Assembly: GCA_013433145.1 (NCBI GenBank) | Contig: CM024189.1 | Location: forward strand, 806,001-870,000 | Direction of reading: 5' to 3' | DNA from: Ascaris suum | Taxonomy: Eukaryota > Nematoda > Chromadorea > Rhabditida > Ascarididae | DNA: 64,000 nt | Part shown: piece by piece, positions 30,516-44,491 of the stretch | How the letters are laid out: every line of letters begins with the position of its first letter | Numbering within the stretch: position 1 is the first letter of the stretch | Translations under genes and position numbers: made by a program | Notes under the pieces: model-generated | Databases searched by the model: none | Seen by the model: the letters and a program-made list of their open reading frames with translations, nothing else | Told to the model about the DNA's origin: nothing

Positions 30516-32585
30516 ATGTGAAAACGTTATTGCAATAATGCTTTGCAAAAAACAACAACAACAAATAATCTAATAAAATATGACGTGCAATGCAACGATG
30601 ACATTAATGCACATAAACTGCACATGCACCTATACATAAAACAGCAACAACTGTGCCTCAGGTATTGCGATATTTTGGATCATCTCCACCGCTTTCCTCG
30701 CCGGAATAATGCTAGATAACGACGACCGAACAAGACTGATGACCTCACCTCAGGTGCACTCCATTGGCAAATTACTCAACTATCCTAGACAGTACGATGC
30801 AGATTTGCGCGATCTAACGCCTATATCAAAAGAAACATTCACCAGGAGAGCATTTAACTCCCTAAGCAAAGAGTGAATCGAACGCTAATCGAAAACCGCA
30901 TTAATGTTCAACACACATCAACATGCTGATTTCCGACATTTTCAATCGCATAGAAAATAAACGTTAGACAGCTGTTTCAGCGATACACATAGCTGAACGC
31001 TTCAAAATCTCCGAGCACAAAATTATCGATTCATCAATACGGCTGATTAGTTGGACTTCAGTGTTCACTTTCTTGACATACTTAAAATACTGCCGATTGA
31101 GAAGCATCGAAATTGTTCTTTTTTTTCTCCCTCTCCAAACACACATCGAAAATTACCTCCGCGAAAGCACATCCACTAATGATTCGCGAACTAGGCTGTA
31201 ATTTCCTCAGTGAATAAAAATCCGTTCAAATGTTTCAGCAAAAAAAAAAAAGCACTGTCATGCGTACAATAAAAAAGAGAGAAACTGCATTAAAATATGG
31301 CAAATGAAGTTTTATTGGAATCAGAAGAGTGTCGCTTGAAAGGCATTCTATGTTAGGGTCCAGCTCAGGCATTAAAATTAAATTTGCAATTCTCTAAAAG
31401 ATATTTTTAGACTATACGGGCAACTGAAAATAATGATAAATCTAAACAAATGCCTAATATTCTAGATAAGAAAGTTTTCGTATCACATCGCCATCAAGAA
31501 CATCCTTCGATTCGTGCCAGGATCTCCTGACTAAAGCACCTGCAACAAACTTCTGAATTTAATCGGCAAGTTTCGCTGTTTCACGAAAAGTGAAATAAAA
31601 CCAGATCGAATCAAATTCGCAACCTTTCATGCGCAGTGAAAACTATTACATTCGGCGCATATTAGAACTGATATGGTTCAAGGCAACGCATATCGCAAAT
31701 AAGAAAAAAATGCTCACAATGTCTCATTCACTTAGGGCATTAAGCAGAATGAAAAAAACCCGTGAGTTCCGATCTCGCCTATGGACAGTATTTACTTTCA
31801 GTATCAAACAATGATTATCGCCCATGTGTAAATCATGCCAGTTTAGGCATTGTCCTAAAACTTTGAGCCTGTACACATGCCCATTGATTGCATGGAACAC
31901 TGATTTCTATTGTGCAAGCACCCAGCAAACAAAGGCAAAGCACTCATAACGCAGAATTATTGTAATCCTTTTCGGTTTTTTTTCCACATATTCTTCGTTT
32001 CCCTTAAAGGGATCTTATAATCATTCCCCTTCCTATGTTGCAAGCTTTAAGACTTCTTTGAGGCCCATAATAAATAACAATATAGCGCAAAAAGTGCCGA
32101 TTCTTATCAGCAGGAAAATTCAGACTCCGCGTGCCGGAACACGGCCATTTGGTGAAAGGAACGATGTCGGGAGCGACGTGAGCAGCGACGCAGACAACGG
32201 TGGGGAGTGGGACGTAAACAGTTCGCAGTGAATGTCACGATTCGAACGACGATCTCAACACTAAAGGATGAAAATGTCAGGCCCTTGCCATCCACGACAC
32301 TCCTCGTCGAGGTATAGGGTTCGCATTGCAAACTAGGCAAAATTTGCTTGACCTCTGGTGTCGATTTCTGATGGCATCCCAACTTGTGGTGCACCATAAA
32401 TCTCACTCTACCGCAAACAGCTGAGTGCTCCTTAGTATGACCAGAAAACAAAGCCTTCCGGCATTGTGTCGCAACCGACGCTTGCTATTACGAAATTATG
32501 CAACAGTGTGCCACAAGATTTCTGTTGATGCAAGCACTTTATGCTCCAGTCACACACTATCACCCAATCTCTCGGATGGGGTGCA
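30516..32585. other. Intergenic, nothing firm
   Basis: AT-rich sequence between MRPS18C and the plus-strand candidate. A 114-codon minus ORF at 32107-32451 is Ser/Arg/Cys-rich without splice context and is probably chance. A run of ACTATCAC-like words lies just downstream at 30055-30118, inside the MRPS18C intron. Confidence 0.4.
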
Positions 32586-32612
32586 GGGGGGGGGGGGGGG
32601 GGGGGGGGGGGG
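32586..32612 (+). repeat. Poly-G tract (27 G)
   Basis: Uninterrupted guanines. With the tract at 33725-33748 it flanks the two-exon candidate gene. Such tracts can form G-quadruplexes and are often mis-sized in assemblies. Confidence 0.95.
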
Positions 32613-32828
32613 AGAGGGGAGTGTGGGAGCACCTACAAGCCTGCAACTTTAAAGAACTTTATTGCATTCAAGCGGCAATAAAAACACAGTGGAGAACTGG
32701 ATACATTCCAACTGAACACTAGAATGTACAAAACGTTTCAAAAATCTTTGCAAAACACATTTTCTCCGCTCTTAGCGCCATTTTCCAGTCGATGGCTTAC
32801 AAGCAAATGAAATAAAAGCTCTTAGAAG

Positions 32829-33547
32829 ATGTACGACTCGCATTACTTCACTGTACAAAAAGTGATCAACGGCAGTCAGCCAGCTAATCAGCTGCAAATT
32901 CGAAAGCACTCAGTAAAAATTTCAACCACAAATATTACATGGCGAAACTCTCGGAAATTGCAAGAGATACGTCTAATAAATCAACGAGAAAAATGCTATG
33001 ACTTCGCAACTTCCCGGTCAAATTCAGTGCTCATTTCCACTTCTTTATGCGATAAGTCACAAAAAAACTATGTTGATCCCTCGGCAAATCGTTGGAGCCC
33101 TACGAATGCGAGTCACTTCTTGGCAACTGTTAAACAGGGGAAAGGGAAAAGCAACCGAAGTGCGATGAGGTGGGAATTATTAGATTGATTGATAATTGAA
33201 ACTGACATAAATGTTCTCATAATATCTGCTGCAGGCAAATGATAACAAAAAATAAAGCGAACGGTACGGTTAAAAAACCCGATGTGTTCGTGAAGAATAT
33301 CAAAACAATTGTTTCTTTATTCAACCACAATAATAGTATTCAAATGAAGCAGAGATACGAAAACATAAACAATTCGAATACACAACAACGAATGCACAAC
33401 CGATCGCGATACGCCGATCGAACGAGGGTTATATCTACTCTCAACGAAAATTACATTATAGTTTTTAGGAACATTAAGAGGCGAAAAGCTACGATGATAC
33501 TGCCGATCGGCTTTCAAGCTGCTAAGTATGTTTCACTGCTCGACTAA
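32829..33547 (+). CDS. Two-exon candidate gene, unidentified
   Basis: ORFs 32829-33169 and 33235-33547 join through a 65-base intron (AG|GTGGGA ... CTGCTGCAG|G) to a 217 aa reading frame. Phase agrees across the junction and the intron length is typical of nematodes. The protein is basic and Asn/Ser/Lys-rich, for example RKLQEIRLINQREKCYDFAT and NGTVKKPDVFVKNIKTIVSL, with no recognised domain. Asn/Lys-rich frames also arise by chance in AT-rich DNA, so this is a candidate only. Confidence 0.35.
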
Positions 33548-33560
33548 ATACAGACACCAG

Positions 33561-33630
33561 CCATCAGGAACTTCCTCTCCGCTCAACAGAACCATCAGGA
33601 ACTCTTCCTTCCTCTCTCCGCTCAACAGAA
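33561..33630. repeat. Two-copy direct repeat
   Basis: Two adjacent units start CCATCAGGAACT and end CTCTCCGCTCAACAGAA; the second carries an eight-base CT-rich insertion. Confidence 0.8.
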
Positions 33631-33724
33631 ACAAGAACACGAAAATATTTTTAAAAAATCACACCGAATTCACGATCCCTTCTTGTTCTAGAAGCGACAT
33701 TGGTGAGAAATAATGATAAAAGAC

Positions 33725-33748
33725 GGGGGGGGGGGGGGGGGGGGGGGG
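33725..33748 (+). repeat. Poly-G tract (24 G)
   Basis: Uninterrupted guanines just downstream of the candidate gene ending at 33547. Confidence 0.95.
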
Positions 33749-34767
33749 AGGGAAAAATATGAGAGTACTGTAAAGATAACTATGAATCCAATAAACGCGG
33801 CACAACAGCATAAAACTTCCTGGCGTTACACTGCAACACTTCGTACTGTTGATGTATTGAAGAGCGAGAAAGGTCCTCGGACCGGAAATGCTCGCCGTGG
33901 ATTCTGATAATGAATGGGAAATACGTTTTTTTCCCCTTCATTTTTTTCCTGGGATTTTTCAGTTCAGCAAAAAAATTACGCAATTTTTTCCAGAAGTTTG
34001 ACAGTTTTCATTAAGAGCAAGTCATCTGAATGCTTATTAGTAGATCGCTATTCCCTTCTTCCTCAAAATTCCGAGAAGTTTCGCATCACCCATTATCCCC
34101 ATGATCCGATATCTGCCTCCCATCCTAGAAAATCCCAGAAACGTTATTGCCTTTGCGAACAAATAATTTCCATAACTTTTCATTCAGAGAGAATAAGTTT
34201 CAACAGTTTTCAGCAGAAGTCGCAATTTACGTTTAAACTTGAAATTTGAAGACAGCGGTCGATTGCGGTGTTAAATTGCTTACAGTTTTACGACTATACA
34301 CTGCTTCGAAAGTAAAAGCACACTAACTGTTTTTTCTTCTCCTGCGACATAACTGGAAGCTGCTTTGGCTGGATCTGTGATTGAAACTTAAGCCGTCTCA
34401 AAATTCTTCCAGCAAACTGCCATATGGACGGCCGCAAAATTGGTATTTGTACAGATAATGTTCGAGAAAATAGGTACTACTTAGTATTTTGCAGAATGAG
34501 TGCACTGGCATATGTCATGCTCTAGTGCGTATATATAGGACACAGGTCCAACACAATGCACGAACGGCGAAAATTGATAAGCCAACAAAATCTCGTAGCA
34601 GACCTCATACTGCAGTCGTCGACGATAGGCGAAAACTGCAAGAGCGGTCAATCGCCAAAATGAAGTACGTCGGTCATCCTGGCCAAACTGACTCTGAGGC
34701 GCCAATGCAACAATAAACCATTCAAACCCCTGTGGTAAACTTGAAGTGAACCTCTAACAAAGAGATC

Positions 34768-37700
34768 TCACTCAATTACATCTCCCCTTGCACCAAGTCG
34801 TTGCGGATCCTGACTCGGATAGAAAATTTTGTTGCCTGCCTTGGCAGTCGTCGACGTTTGCGCTTCCTCTGCATCGTAGGTAACCTGCAACAGTGACTCA
34901 ATCGGTATACATAATTGTGCTGGTGCTTTAACCGGAGTATCAACCTGATCCTCGCGCTATTTGATGACTGCGAAAGCCTTAAAGAGGCGGGTGCTAGCTC
35001 CTTCCCTTTCCCTCCCCTATTTGTCCCTTCCCTCTCCCAACCATGACGTGTCGTTGTGAGAGGAATTTCGACCTCGAACTTGCAAGCAAGAAGTGGTCGC
35101 GGACAGACTAATGTGTATGCAAATCTGCATATGCGCTTGCGCATTCATGGAGATGAGACACAACGCTGCTTGCATCACCCTCCAGTCCCGCTACCCACCA
35201 AACGAACGACCGCTCCTGCGAGAGGAAAAATGGCTGGTTGAATACCATAATTTAAACTGAATATAACAGCGCAAAAAACGACCGTCGATTGCATCGTAAA
35301 AGGTTAAATACTCATGCAGCAATGCATCCTGCAAACGGACGCAAAGTGAGTTCTTTTCTGCACGAATACCGACGTAATACTACGAAAAAATGAACAATAC
35401 TAAGGTGTATCAGCAAGCAAGTGGCACCAAAAGCGCCTTCAAGATTTGCTCCAATTTCATACAGAAAAGGCATATATGGCACTTTCTTGATTATCGGTTC
35501 GAAATTATATTCATCACGGCATACTAATGCGAGCTTCCAACTTTCATTCCGGAATGAAATGAGGTGCTGGTAAACATTTGGAATTGATCAAACAACTGGC
35601 CTAGAAATTGAAAAGATTTTTTGCTGATGCGGTGGTCAGCAAGATAAGCCAAGCTGAACTTCCTGATCCTCTTCGCGAAAAGGATCAACACCTATCAGAT
35701 CTCACACCATCGAGCTTCTTCTCGGTCGGGAATAGTTTTTGTGCGCAAGCACACGAGCAAATACAGGTACAATACAGATAAATACAGATGCACAGGGTAC
35801 AAAATCGAACTGAAGGACCAAACAGTTCGAGATCATCGAACCATCGGGCCTATCGAACAACGCTGCCTCCACTATCGGAAGCTATTCTCCTCCAGGATAA
35901 CGATAAGTAGGACACTATCGAAAGCACCAAAATACAAACGTTATCACTACGTTCCTTGGGTACCGGAACTACTTCTCGACGACTTCTAACGCAACCCTAA
36001 TAAATGTGCTCAAATGAAAGCAAGGACTTTAGTGTTTTGCATTCCGGTGTAGAAAGTTGATCCGCTCTTGCTAACCAATGCAAATCATTGTTTTAGTTTT
36101 TCAAAGCATAACCTGTGCAACTGACGGTGAGCTTATCAAATGAGACACATCCAAAACGAATATAGTCTAAATGGAATAGACTAAAACTAAAATCACACCT
36201 AACCCCTTAGTCTCCTTCTTGGCTAACCGACGTGTACGTGTTAATACCTCTGCAACGCAAAATAAGCAGACTTACATCCGGAACAGTGAGCTTAACCGGT
36301 GGTGCGTATGAGGCTGGTGGTGGCATAGGTGGCATAGGAATATGCTCAAATCGTAGTTTCTTCGACGGCCCCGCCTCATCGTCGAACATATCAGGGACGG
36401 GACATGCTGAAATAATATCCTTCACAAGAAGCCAGCACAGTCTGCAAATGCAGCAACTCTTAACGCCAGCTATCTTTCGCCCTATTTGATCTCCCTCTTC
36501 TCCCTTCGCAGTTGATTTCTCCAACGAATATTTCGTTCTCTCTCTCAAATTACATTTTTTTTAATTAACCGATTCATTGTTATATTTCACTTTGTCTTTT
36601 TTTCTGTCCAACCACTCTTTCTATCTAATTCGATGGTTTTTATTAAGTAATTTTGGTTTTACTTCATCCTTCCTTTCTGATGTGCAAAATCCATTTAACC
36701 AGGCCATTCAAATCATCCCTTTATATCGTAACACATGTATACCACAGTATTACCTAAGTCATTTGCGCTAAGAGATATCTCCGCCACAAGATATTCCTCA
36801 GCGTGGGTCACTTACGTTACGAGCATTTGCCATTTGCACCAACAGACATTCGTGCCATAAGCATATGGGCCGTCGGATCGCTGCGTCCAACGACTTTTCC
36901 CTCATGGACACCAGCAATGTGGGACGCCTCCATTAACCAGATCATGCGTCAGGAATGAACGCACATAGCAGGAAAAATTGCATAACAAGGCACTTTGAAA
37001 AGCCTCGACATCTATAACTTACATTGACGTCTACAGCTCGACATCTACGCTTGCAGTGCAAGTGCCTATGTTGTCGAGGGATCCGGCTATATACTTTTTT
37101 GACGCGTTGAACTGCAGCATCCTTATACTGTTCGACGACCGAGACCAATCCATATAGTATTTTCAGGACGCCCATCAAGGAGCCTTACCGCAACAAAGTT
37201 TGACTGATAAATGATGAAAGATCTATTCTACAGCTATGAAGACAGCCTAGCAATAAAATCCTTCAACGTACGATTGGGCAATCCTGCGACTGGTTCGCCT
37301 TTCTTTTTCTCCTCAGTCTCCTGAGTATGCACCTGTGGTCGTCCCCAACGGATTTTTAGTCGTCGTCCTGGAAATACACAGCTGTTCAAAGATGCATTTG
37401 CAGAGGTTAAATGCTCTCGGCTTGCTGCTCTTTTTTCTTATTTAGCTGCGATAAGCAGAACTCACAATTGAAGATGGGCTCTATGCTCAGAAAGCGAGAT
37501 GCGGATGCTGCATGACGCAATATTCTGGAAGAGATGACATTCGACTAGAGACATCGAAAAAAGAACTTCTGATGACAAAACTAGGGAAAGTTAGACGAAT
37601 TTTTAAAATACATCGATATTTATCACAAACGCTCAGAAAAAAAACCTCAGCAAAAATGGCTCTGTAAAACGGAATTAACTGACAAAGGCTAAATACCAAT

Positions 37701-40700
37701 TGGTAAAGACTATCAACATAAAGGGCGCAACGTAAAGAAGTTGTGTGTGCCGATCAAACATACCTTGAAGAATGAGTTTGTTGAAGGAACGATCTGCTGC
37801 CCTCTCAGCTGCCTGACGAGTGGTGAACGCGATAAATGCACATCCTCGACTCACGAGCACGTTTAAGCTGCGGATCTCGCCGAATTGATAGAAATAATCC
37901 CTTAAGAAGTGAACGTATATATGCAAACTCGATTAAGGTGACTCCATAAGCAAAACATTCGGCTCGGTAACTATCCAGTAATAAATAAAAGACCAACTTT
38001 AAAGCACTCTGAAGGTTCCCAATCAAACACTAAGCAAAAACAACAAGGCGTTTTGTGCAGTGCGATTTGTATCCCACGTTTGCCACCACGTTCTCAAATC
38101 AACTCCCGATATGAGATTCCAGTCTATGTTCATCACCTTTCGTTGTGCCCGTATACTAACACTATGAAATGAAGGCATCAGCGCTCATGAATTGAGTATA
38201 AACGTCATAACGCAAAGCGAAATCCACAGCAGAAAGTATGTTCAAAAGGCCAACATCAGTATGGAAGCGTCGTACAACGTACGTTTTCCGAAGACGCAGA
38301 ATGCGCATATTTATTTCGGCCCACATTATAAACCATCTCTGAGGAAGTGACTAGTCGGAATCCCTTCCTCGTCTACCTCCAAAGAGTGAAATTTTTTAAA
38401 TCAATTCTGCTTTAACAGTTTTGATGTTCTGTAGTTCTTAGCAATATCCGAACAACCAGGATTTTGTTCGGTCCAATGAATGAAAGCATAAAACTATCCA
38501 TCTCCGAAGAATAAGTTCCACGACCGCTGCTATACTGCAAACAAAAGTGAGGCCACAAAATTTCCGGCCACGTCCCAAAAGTGGGGAAGCAATCTGAGGG
38601 CGTTAATAAAACCTCTTCAAGACTTACCCTCAATGACCAAGTTTTATGTTCATCAGTGAAGCACAACAAGGCTTTGAAACATTAAAAACCTCAGTATGTT
38701 GTAAACTTGAGGCACAAGTATAATGTTAAAAAGCCTACTCTCCATCCTTACCATATTCGCATAATATGTTAAAAGTACGAAGTGCTATTGTAACGCTCCT
38801 CATGCAGTTTAAGACTATCTGAGAGGAAATAAATCGTTCCGGGAAACCATCTGATGGGCCGTTAAACGGTGGAATAGGCGACAGTGAATGACTTTAGAAG
38901 CTATGTGCATAACAAGTTGGCGTACCTATCGTGGATCTTGAGACGAACAAGTAGACAAAAGGAAAAACAGCCCTCACAGTCTAATGCAACATATTAAAAA
39001 CAAAAAACTTAGTGCAAGAGAAAGAGAGAGAGTGTGCGTGTTATATGCACTACTAACGAAAGGTAAGCGCATTACAAACACTCATCAACTTACAACCTAT
39101 GCGACTTACATTCTTCCGTAATTAGGGTCAACACAAAAAATGGTGCTCAGTATCCTCGACAGCGTAAAAAAAATGTAATGCTTGTGCCGTAGAGGCGAAT
39201 TACTATAGCGTCCCCGCATATCAAAAAACAAGACGCTTCACGGAATAAGTCAAACCACTGTAAAACAAAGAAAGTATTTGAACGTCACTCTTGTTTACAT
39301 TCGGTTTCGCTCGTCGAAGTACATTCACCTCTTTTCGGATGCTGTTCACCTCATTATGGATACCGTTTGTCCCTCACTCATTATCCACCTTTTTCCTCTC
39401 AAAAGCAGCACTGACGCTCACACCGGCAAAGACCATTCACGGAAGACTGTATGCGAGTCAAATATCATAACCAGTTGCATTTTTTTAAAACACACCTCAT
39501 GTTTCGTCTCAACTACGATTTTATAGTTTTATGCGGTGCCAAACTTACCGAATTCTTTGCTGTACTTCTATGATTTCATTTTCACAATAGGTTATTGTAA
39601 TGTAAAAGTGTTTGAAACAATCCATTCTCAGGATTTAAAAAAAGAGATAGGAAGGACCACAAGTACAGAGTAAAGGCAAGGGTAAAAGATCCGCAAGATT
39701 TAAGCGGTTAGAAAGCAATACCGTTATAGAAAGGTATCGCAACCTAGCTATAGAGACAAGATTCTTTCCAGATGTCGCCTCAACTAGCGTACGTCATAGG
39801 TGGAAGAAACAAATAAACAAGCTCTTTCTAAATGATGGGCCACATATTAAACGCTGATCAAAGAACAGCATTTCGTTTGCGCATAACCGCTGCAAAAAAA
39901 GGCATAAAAAATAGACGATGCAAAACCAGAACCAATCTATCATCAAATTTTGATTCGTCGCAACCCCCGGCAAGCCATACGTTACATTTAATTACCCTAA
40001 ATCGCAGCAAAATCACCTTAAATCAGCTTCCGTGATCGTTCCTGCAGGACCTAGGTCGCCCACATACAATGTCGTAATTGTGGTGTCTTCGGGCGGTTGC
40101 AGCACTGGCATTGCCTTCGCCCGATTTAACAGTTTATCTGCTACTGGATCGTTGTTTCCATAGTATCGGTCACGCATATTCTGATGGCTCAGAGGATCGT
40201 CAGGATCCGATGGCTTCTCATGCCTTCAATAAGGTGAGGAAATTCATTTCTATGCACAAAAAAAAAAACACTATAAATTCACACTTTGAGAACGAACAAA
40301 ACCCAAGGCGAGGAAGTGGACGAGCAAATTGTTTCCCATTATTCGGAATAACGACACAGGAGAGAAAAAGATGTCCACTCAATTTTCAAAGAAAACTTTC
40401 TTTCTATCAGAGTGCGGCTTCCGCTTTCAAATGGTTATCGTTTGCGGTCATGATCTACTAACTGACGAGACGATGGTGGGAATAAGCAGAACTAATCAGA
40501 ACGCTGGCGTAGAATTTCTCATTCTCAACTAATGTGGGAAGCTCGCGCACTCATCACATCCGATTTATGTAATACCTCGAGCAAAGGAAACAGTACAAAC
40601 GGATAAACCACAATTGGAAGTACCATTCTCATTTTCTTGCTGAAGTTTCCTGGTCAAAATGAAGGCTCATGTTGACTTGTTTGCGTGATCACTGATACCA

Positions 40701-43643
40701 AATTGGTAACGATAAGCCAACCTAAGCATTTCTTTAGATAGGAAAGCTCCAAAACCAAAATCGCAAAAAAAAAAAAAAAAGAAACAAACGAACGAAAATG
40801 CTTTTTTCCTATGAAATTCTGCTTTAGAGTTCTAGAAAAAAAAAACAAATGCTGTAAAAGTGCATATGAACAAAGGTAAACGTGCTATACAAATCTCAAA
40901 AGTATCGGAACCTTAATTTAAAGCTTAAAGAAGAAAACAGAAACCGAAACCTTGAAGAGTCTGAAAGAAAGAAGAAAACAAGAAGATTAACCAACCGATA
41001 CGGGCATTCTTCGCCACGTTTACATTCACCTTTCACGAAAAACGAACAAATATGTGGCTTATTGCGTTGATAGTATGGCTGATTACGTGCCAACTTACGT
41101 AACAATTCATTCGATGCTGAAAATCACCTCAGTAAGCATAAACTACTTTCTAGCCTTTTATACAACAATCTTATCACCATCTTGTACAAGTGTATCTATT
41201 TTAACTACATCATACATCACTTTCAATAATTTGCATCAATTACTGCTGCAGCAAGACTATGCTCACCCCTTGCTTCCTGTTATCGGGAAAAAAAAGATTA
41301 CGTAACTATAATATAAACGCCCATTCCACTACAGAACATTTATTTTACTTTATGTGTCTTAGTATATGCAGTACCTTGAAGATGTGTTTGATATATTCAA
41401 AAAAGGGAAAGGCAAGCAGTTCGAGTTCCACCTTTCAGCCAGAGCAATTCAATTTCGAGAAAAACATCATCACAAGCGTTTCATGTATGCATAAGTAACC
41501 TGCCTAAATCTCACGATTCATAAAGAGGAATGGTCACAGGTAAGAGCAATTGCTTAGGAGGTTATTTTACTTCATACCTAATAATTATAACAGATTCCAA
41601 GCAAAATGATTCTAAAATATATAATTACAATGGAAAAAAAAATTCTACGTCGTTCTGAGCAAACATCAAACAAGACCGACATGCATCAGTGATCTTCGCG
41701 AGTGCACCACCAGGAGTTGTGCCATCGGTAAGCGCAAGTTCCCTCTCTTGATTTTGGACATAGAAGTCGCGATTGGCACCCTGTTTCGGCATGTCATCCT
41801 GGATCTGCAGTGCGTGATCGCGAACCTGCACCGGTAGCCCTCAAAGATCAGATCAACTCCACATAGGGTTAAGAACGTCACTTCCACTTGGTATGAAGTT
41901 TTAGTGCGTGTTTGCGTCGGAAGGAATTACCATGCTTGGGCAGAGGTCCCGAAGCTTTAATTTTTTGTATCCCTCAAACAGCGGCTTCTATTCAAAGCCA
42001 ACTGCATTTCTAACGGTTCTATTTTCTTCAGCTGTCTCTAAGTTAGTTCCAAATACGTTTTTTGCTCCGTAATAAAAGAGTGGTGTCTTCAAGAGGAAAT
42101 TTTATGAGATCAGCAAATGAAATAGCTAAGCATTTAAGGATGGATAGGATTTGAGGCCAATTACAACTAACAAGGCATAACAATAGCGAGCAAATCGTTT
42201 CTCACAGGACTGCTGACTGCTAATATAGCAGTAAGAGATATTGTTGCCATACCCCCCCCCCCTCCCAAAAAAAAACGTTTCGACGACCACAGATGCGGTA
42301 CGTTCAAACTTAAATACATTAGCATAGCAAATGCACAACGGAAGACACCACGGCTACTGAAGGAACTCAAAGACAGCTCAAAGAAAATAGGAAGCTTGGT
42401 TCGGCTCTATTCAGGCTGGAACTATGAAATCATACCGCGTAGTCACATCCAGCGGTCCTCATGTCAGCTATGAGAGGTAACTTTCTTAGGTAAGTGCTGA
42501 CAGCGGCCGGTATACAAACAACACCAGTAATACGGCAAAGAAATAACGCTTACAATCAGGTCACTTAACCGCTGATCGAAATCGATGCCACAGGTAGAGA
42601 ACAAAAAGGTTTCTCCTCTGAGCATCGACTTTTTTTAAAAGTCCATGAATCTGCCTCATCATAACGACGACTCTATGCCTTTACGAACATCTGAAGAGAT
42701 ACAGTCTGAATGGTGCAATTTGGGTGGAACTGTTTGCCAATGTTGCAAACAGCAATAGTTGCTATAATTCAGGCAATGTTTCGAGGTTGCAATGCATACT
42801 TACCGAATTCCAGATCTAGCAAACACGTCTGGCATACGTTCTTCATCTTCGCGCAAGTCTGGCATACCTCAGTTTTCTTGTAGCGCATTCCCTTGCCTGG
42901 CATCCACCGGAAATTCGTGAACGGCCTTTGACAGATTTTACACTCAGCACCATGACGATCCTTCATCTGAATTGATCCGAAAAAATTAAAGCTTTATATT
43001 GTCTCATCAGATCACCTCTTTGCCTCCATGCGGATCAGCCACACTGAGTGCGTCCGCCTGCGGTCTTTCTTTGCAAGAACAATTTAGAAGAATGCTTTTA
43101 TCAGCACTCAAACTTTAAAGTGTGCGTTGGCAGAAAGCGCGAATTACCAAACACGGCTTAAAACATTTTTGAAATTACGTTCCTTGCGGTTAAAAACATG
43201 AGTAATAATATTCCAAAAAGGCGCTTAACTGGTCGATGCTGTGGGCAATTTAAATAAATATCATCATCATATCAATAGAAACATAAAAGAGGACTTACCT
43301 TGCGGATGTAAGGATTCGAGCCAAGACAAGTCTGACATAGGATCGGAAATTCCTGAAAAACATGTAACATTAGCCGTGACCTGCGATCTTTCTTTTTTCA
43401 AGTGTCTCCCTCTGCTCCCTTTCATTCGGAATATTGCCAATCTGAAAGCATCTGTACACTGCGCAGTTTTCATGTGCATTATGGGCAATTCTTGGCATGA
43501 CCATACAACAGAATGCTGCGGCCGATAAAAATCGTAGTTAATGATGGAAAGGAAATTGGAAAGGAAATTAAAAAAAAAAGAGGACTAACCGCATCCTCCC
43601 ATGTTTTCCTGTTGTAGGTGTACGAAGACTTTGACATAGACAT
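34768..43643 (-). CDS. RBM22: Pre-mRNA-splicing factor RBM22 (Cwc2/Slt11 family)
   Basis: Ten exons encode 412 aa, against 420 in human: 43643-43590, 43352-43299, 42966-42804, 41839-41681, 41116-40996, 40223-40017, 37900-37764, 37367-37272, 36406-36276 and 34884-34768. All phases agree. RBM22 binds the U6 snRNA and intron near the catalytic centre of the activated spliceosome. An N-terminal zinc region has Cys pairs at 24/27, 45/48, 71/74 and 81/84. A CCCH finger has Cys167, Cys175, Cys181 and His185 ([19 protein letters not shown]). An RRM at about 234-308 has TLYVGDL as RNP2 and RGCAFIAF as RNP1. A Pro/Met-rich tail ([17 protein letters not shown]) ends with the family signature [12 protein letters not shown]. 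The donor of exon 4 (CAT|GTCGGT) is weak; an alternative a few codons upstream would delete conserved residues. The start is [18 protein letters not shown], 13 bases after a TGTTACAG acceptor, likely a spliced-leader site. Confidence 0.96.
34885..36275 (-). other. Last intron of RBM22
   Basis: This 1.4 kb intron joins VPD to VTYDAEEA in phase 0. A plus-strand 82-codon ORF inside it (35741-35989) has no splice or similarity support. Confidence 0.7.
42252..42262 (-). repeat. Poly-G on minus strand (11 C on plus)
   Basis: Short C run on the plus strand, inside the third intron of RBM22 and followed by an A run. Confidence 0.9.
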
Positions 43644-43653
43644 TGCGATCGTT

Positions 43654-43661
43654 TCCTGTAA
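43654..43661 (-). promoter_or_regulatory. Candidate trans-splice acceptor of RBM22
   Basis: On the minus strand TGTTACAG ends about ten bases before the RBM22 ATG. There is no continuing frame upstream, so this fits a spliced-leader addition site rather than an intron. Confidence 0.5.
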
Positions 43662-44491
43662 CAGCGACGATCCATGTAATTTTTTTTTGGATGCAATATA
43701 AATAAAGCGCCGTATTTGTGCACACTACGCTCCAAATCGGATAAACAATGCGGCGAACCAGCCGGCTGGTGATTGCATTATAAAATTTAACAGCAAAATG
43801 TTCACTTTAACTTCTACATATGACTTCCGTAATCTATCGTCATGTCACGTTTAACGGAACAAAGCAAAAATACCGACAATCGGAGCACGTTGTTCGAAAT
43901 GAAGGACGTTCCCCCTCAATGACAACTTCACAGTGCATTTTTTTCCAGCAGAAAGCACTGTCATATGAAAACCTTACTGTCCTAATTTTCTATGCCAACT
44001 AGCTGTCAATAAACAAACCACCATCATCCTTCGTTCAAACAAATCATCGTGATTTACGAAGAAAACAGCGTCACATCTGAGCCATATAAAGGAGTCGATA
44101 ACAGTATCAGATGGTTGTAAATTGTAAACAACGGTGTGAAATATTCGTTAATTGTAGACTATGGTGAAAGTAAATGAGGAAAAGGAGAGATACAAGGCAT
44201 TGAGAACCTATCATGCTACCGCATCGAATCATGCATTGAGAACCGCATCGAAATCTTAATGCAGAAGCCAGAAGCTTCACACTTTACCTCCTCCCACCTC
44301 CCTCCTCCCTTCTCGCCATGCTCGACACTCTGTGAACCAAACACTCTAGTATTTCCCACTGTTCGTTCGACGTTTAGACAGCATCCCCGATGAGATATCA
44401 GGTAAGGGACACGTTCGGAGGTACGAACGATTAAGAAGATAATGCAACCGTTCAGGTAGACTTGAAACCTTAGCTAAACACGATGGTGAAA

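Noticed and set aside
36207..36548. Reading the 113-codon minus ORF as one uninterrupted exon
   Set aside because: Only 36406-36276 is coding RBM22. A TTTCAG acceptor and a GTAAGT donor bound it, and the flanks are intronic.
36811..36955. Open minus-strand stretch followed by a perfect-looking GTAAGT, first considered as an RBM22 exon
   Set aside because: Joining 37272 directly to 36406 gives the conserved frame and phase. This stretch would add a stop or break the phase.
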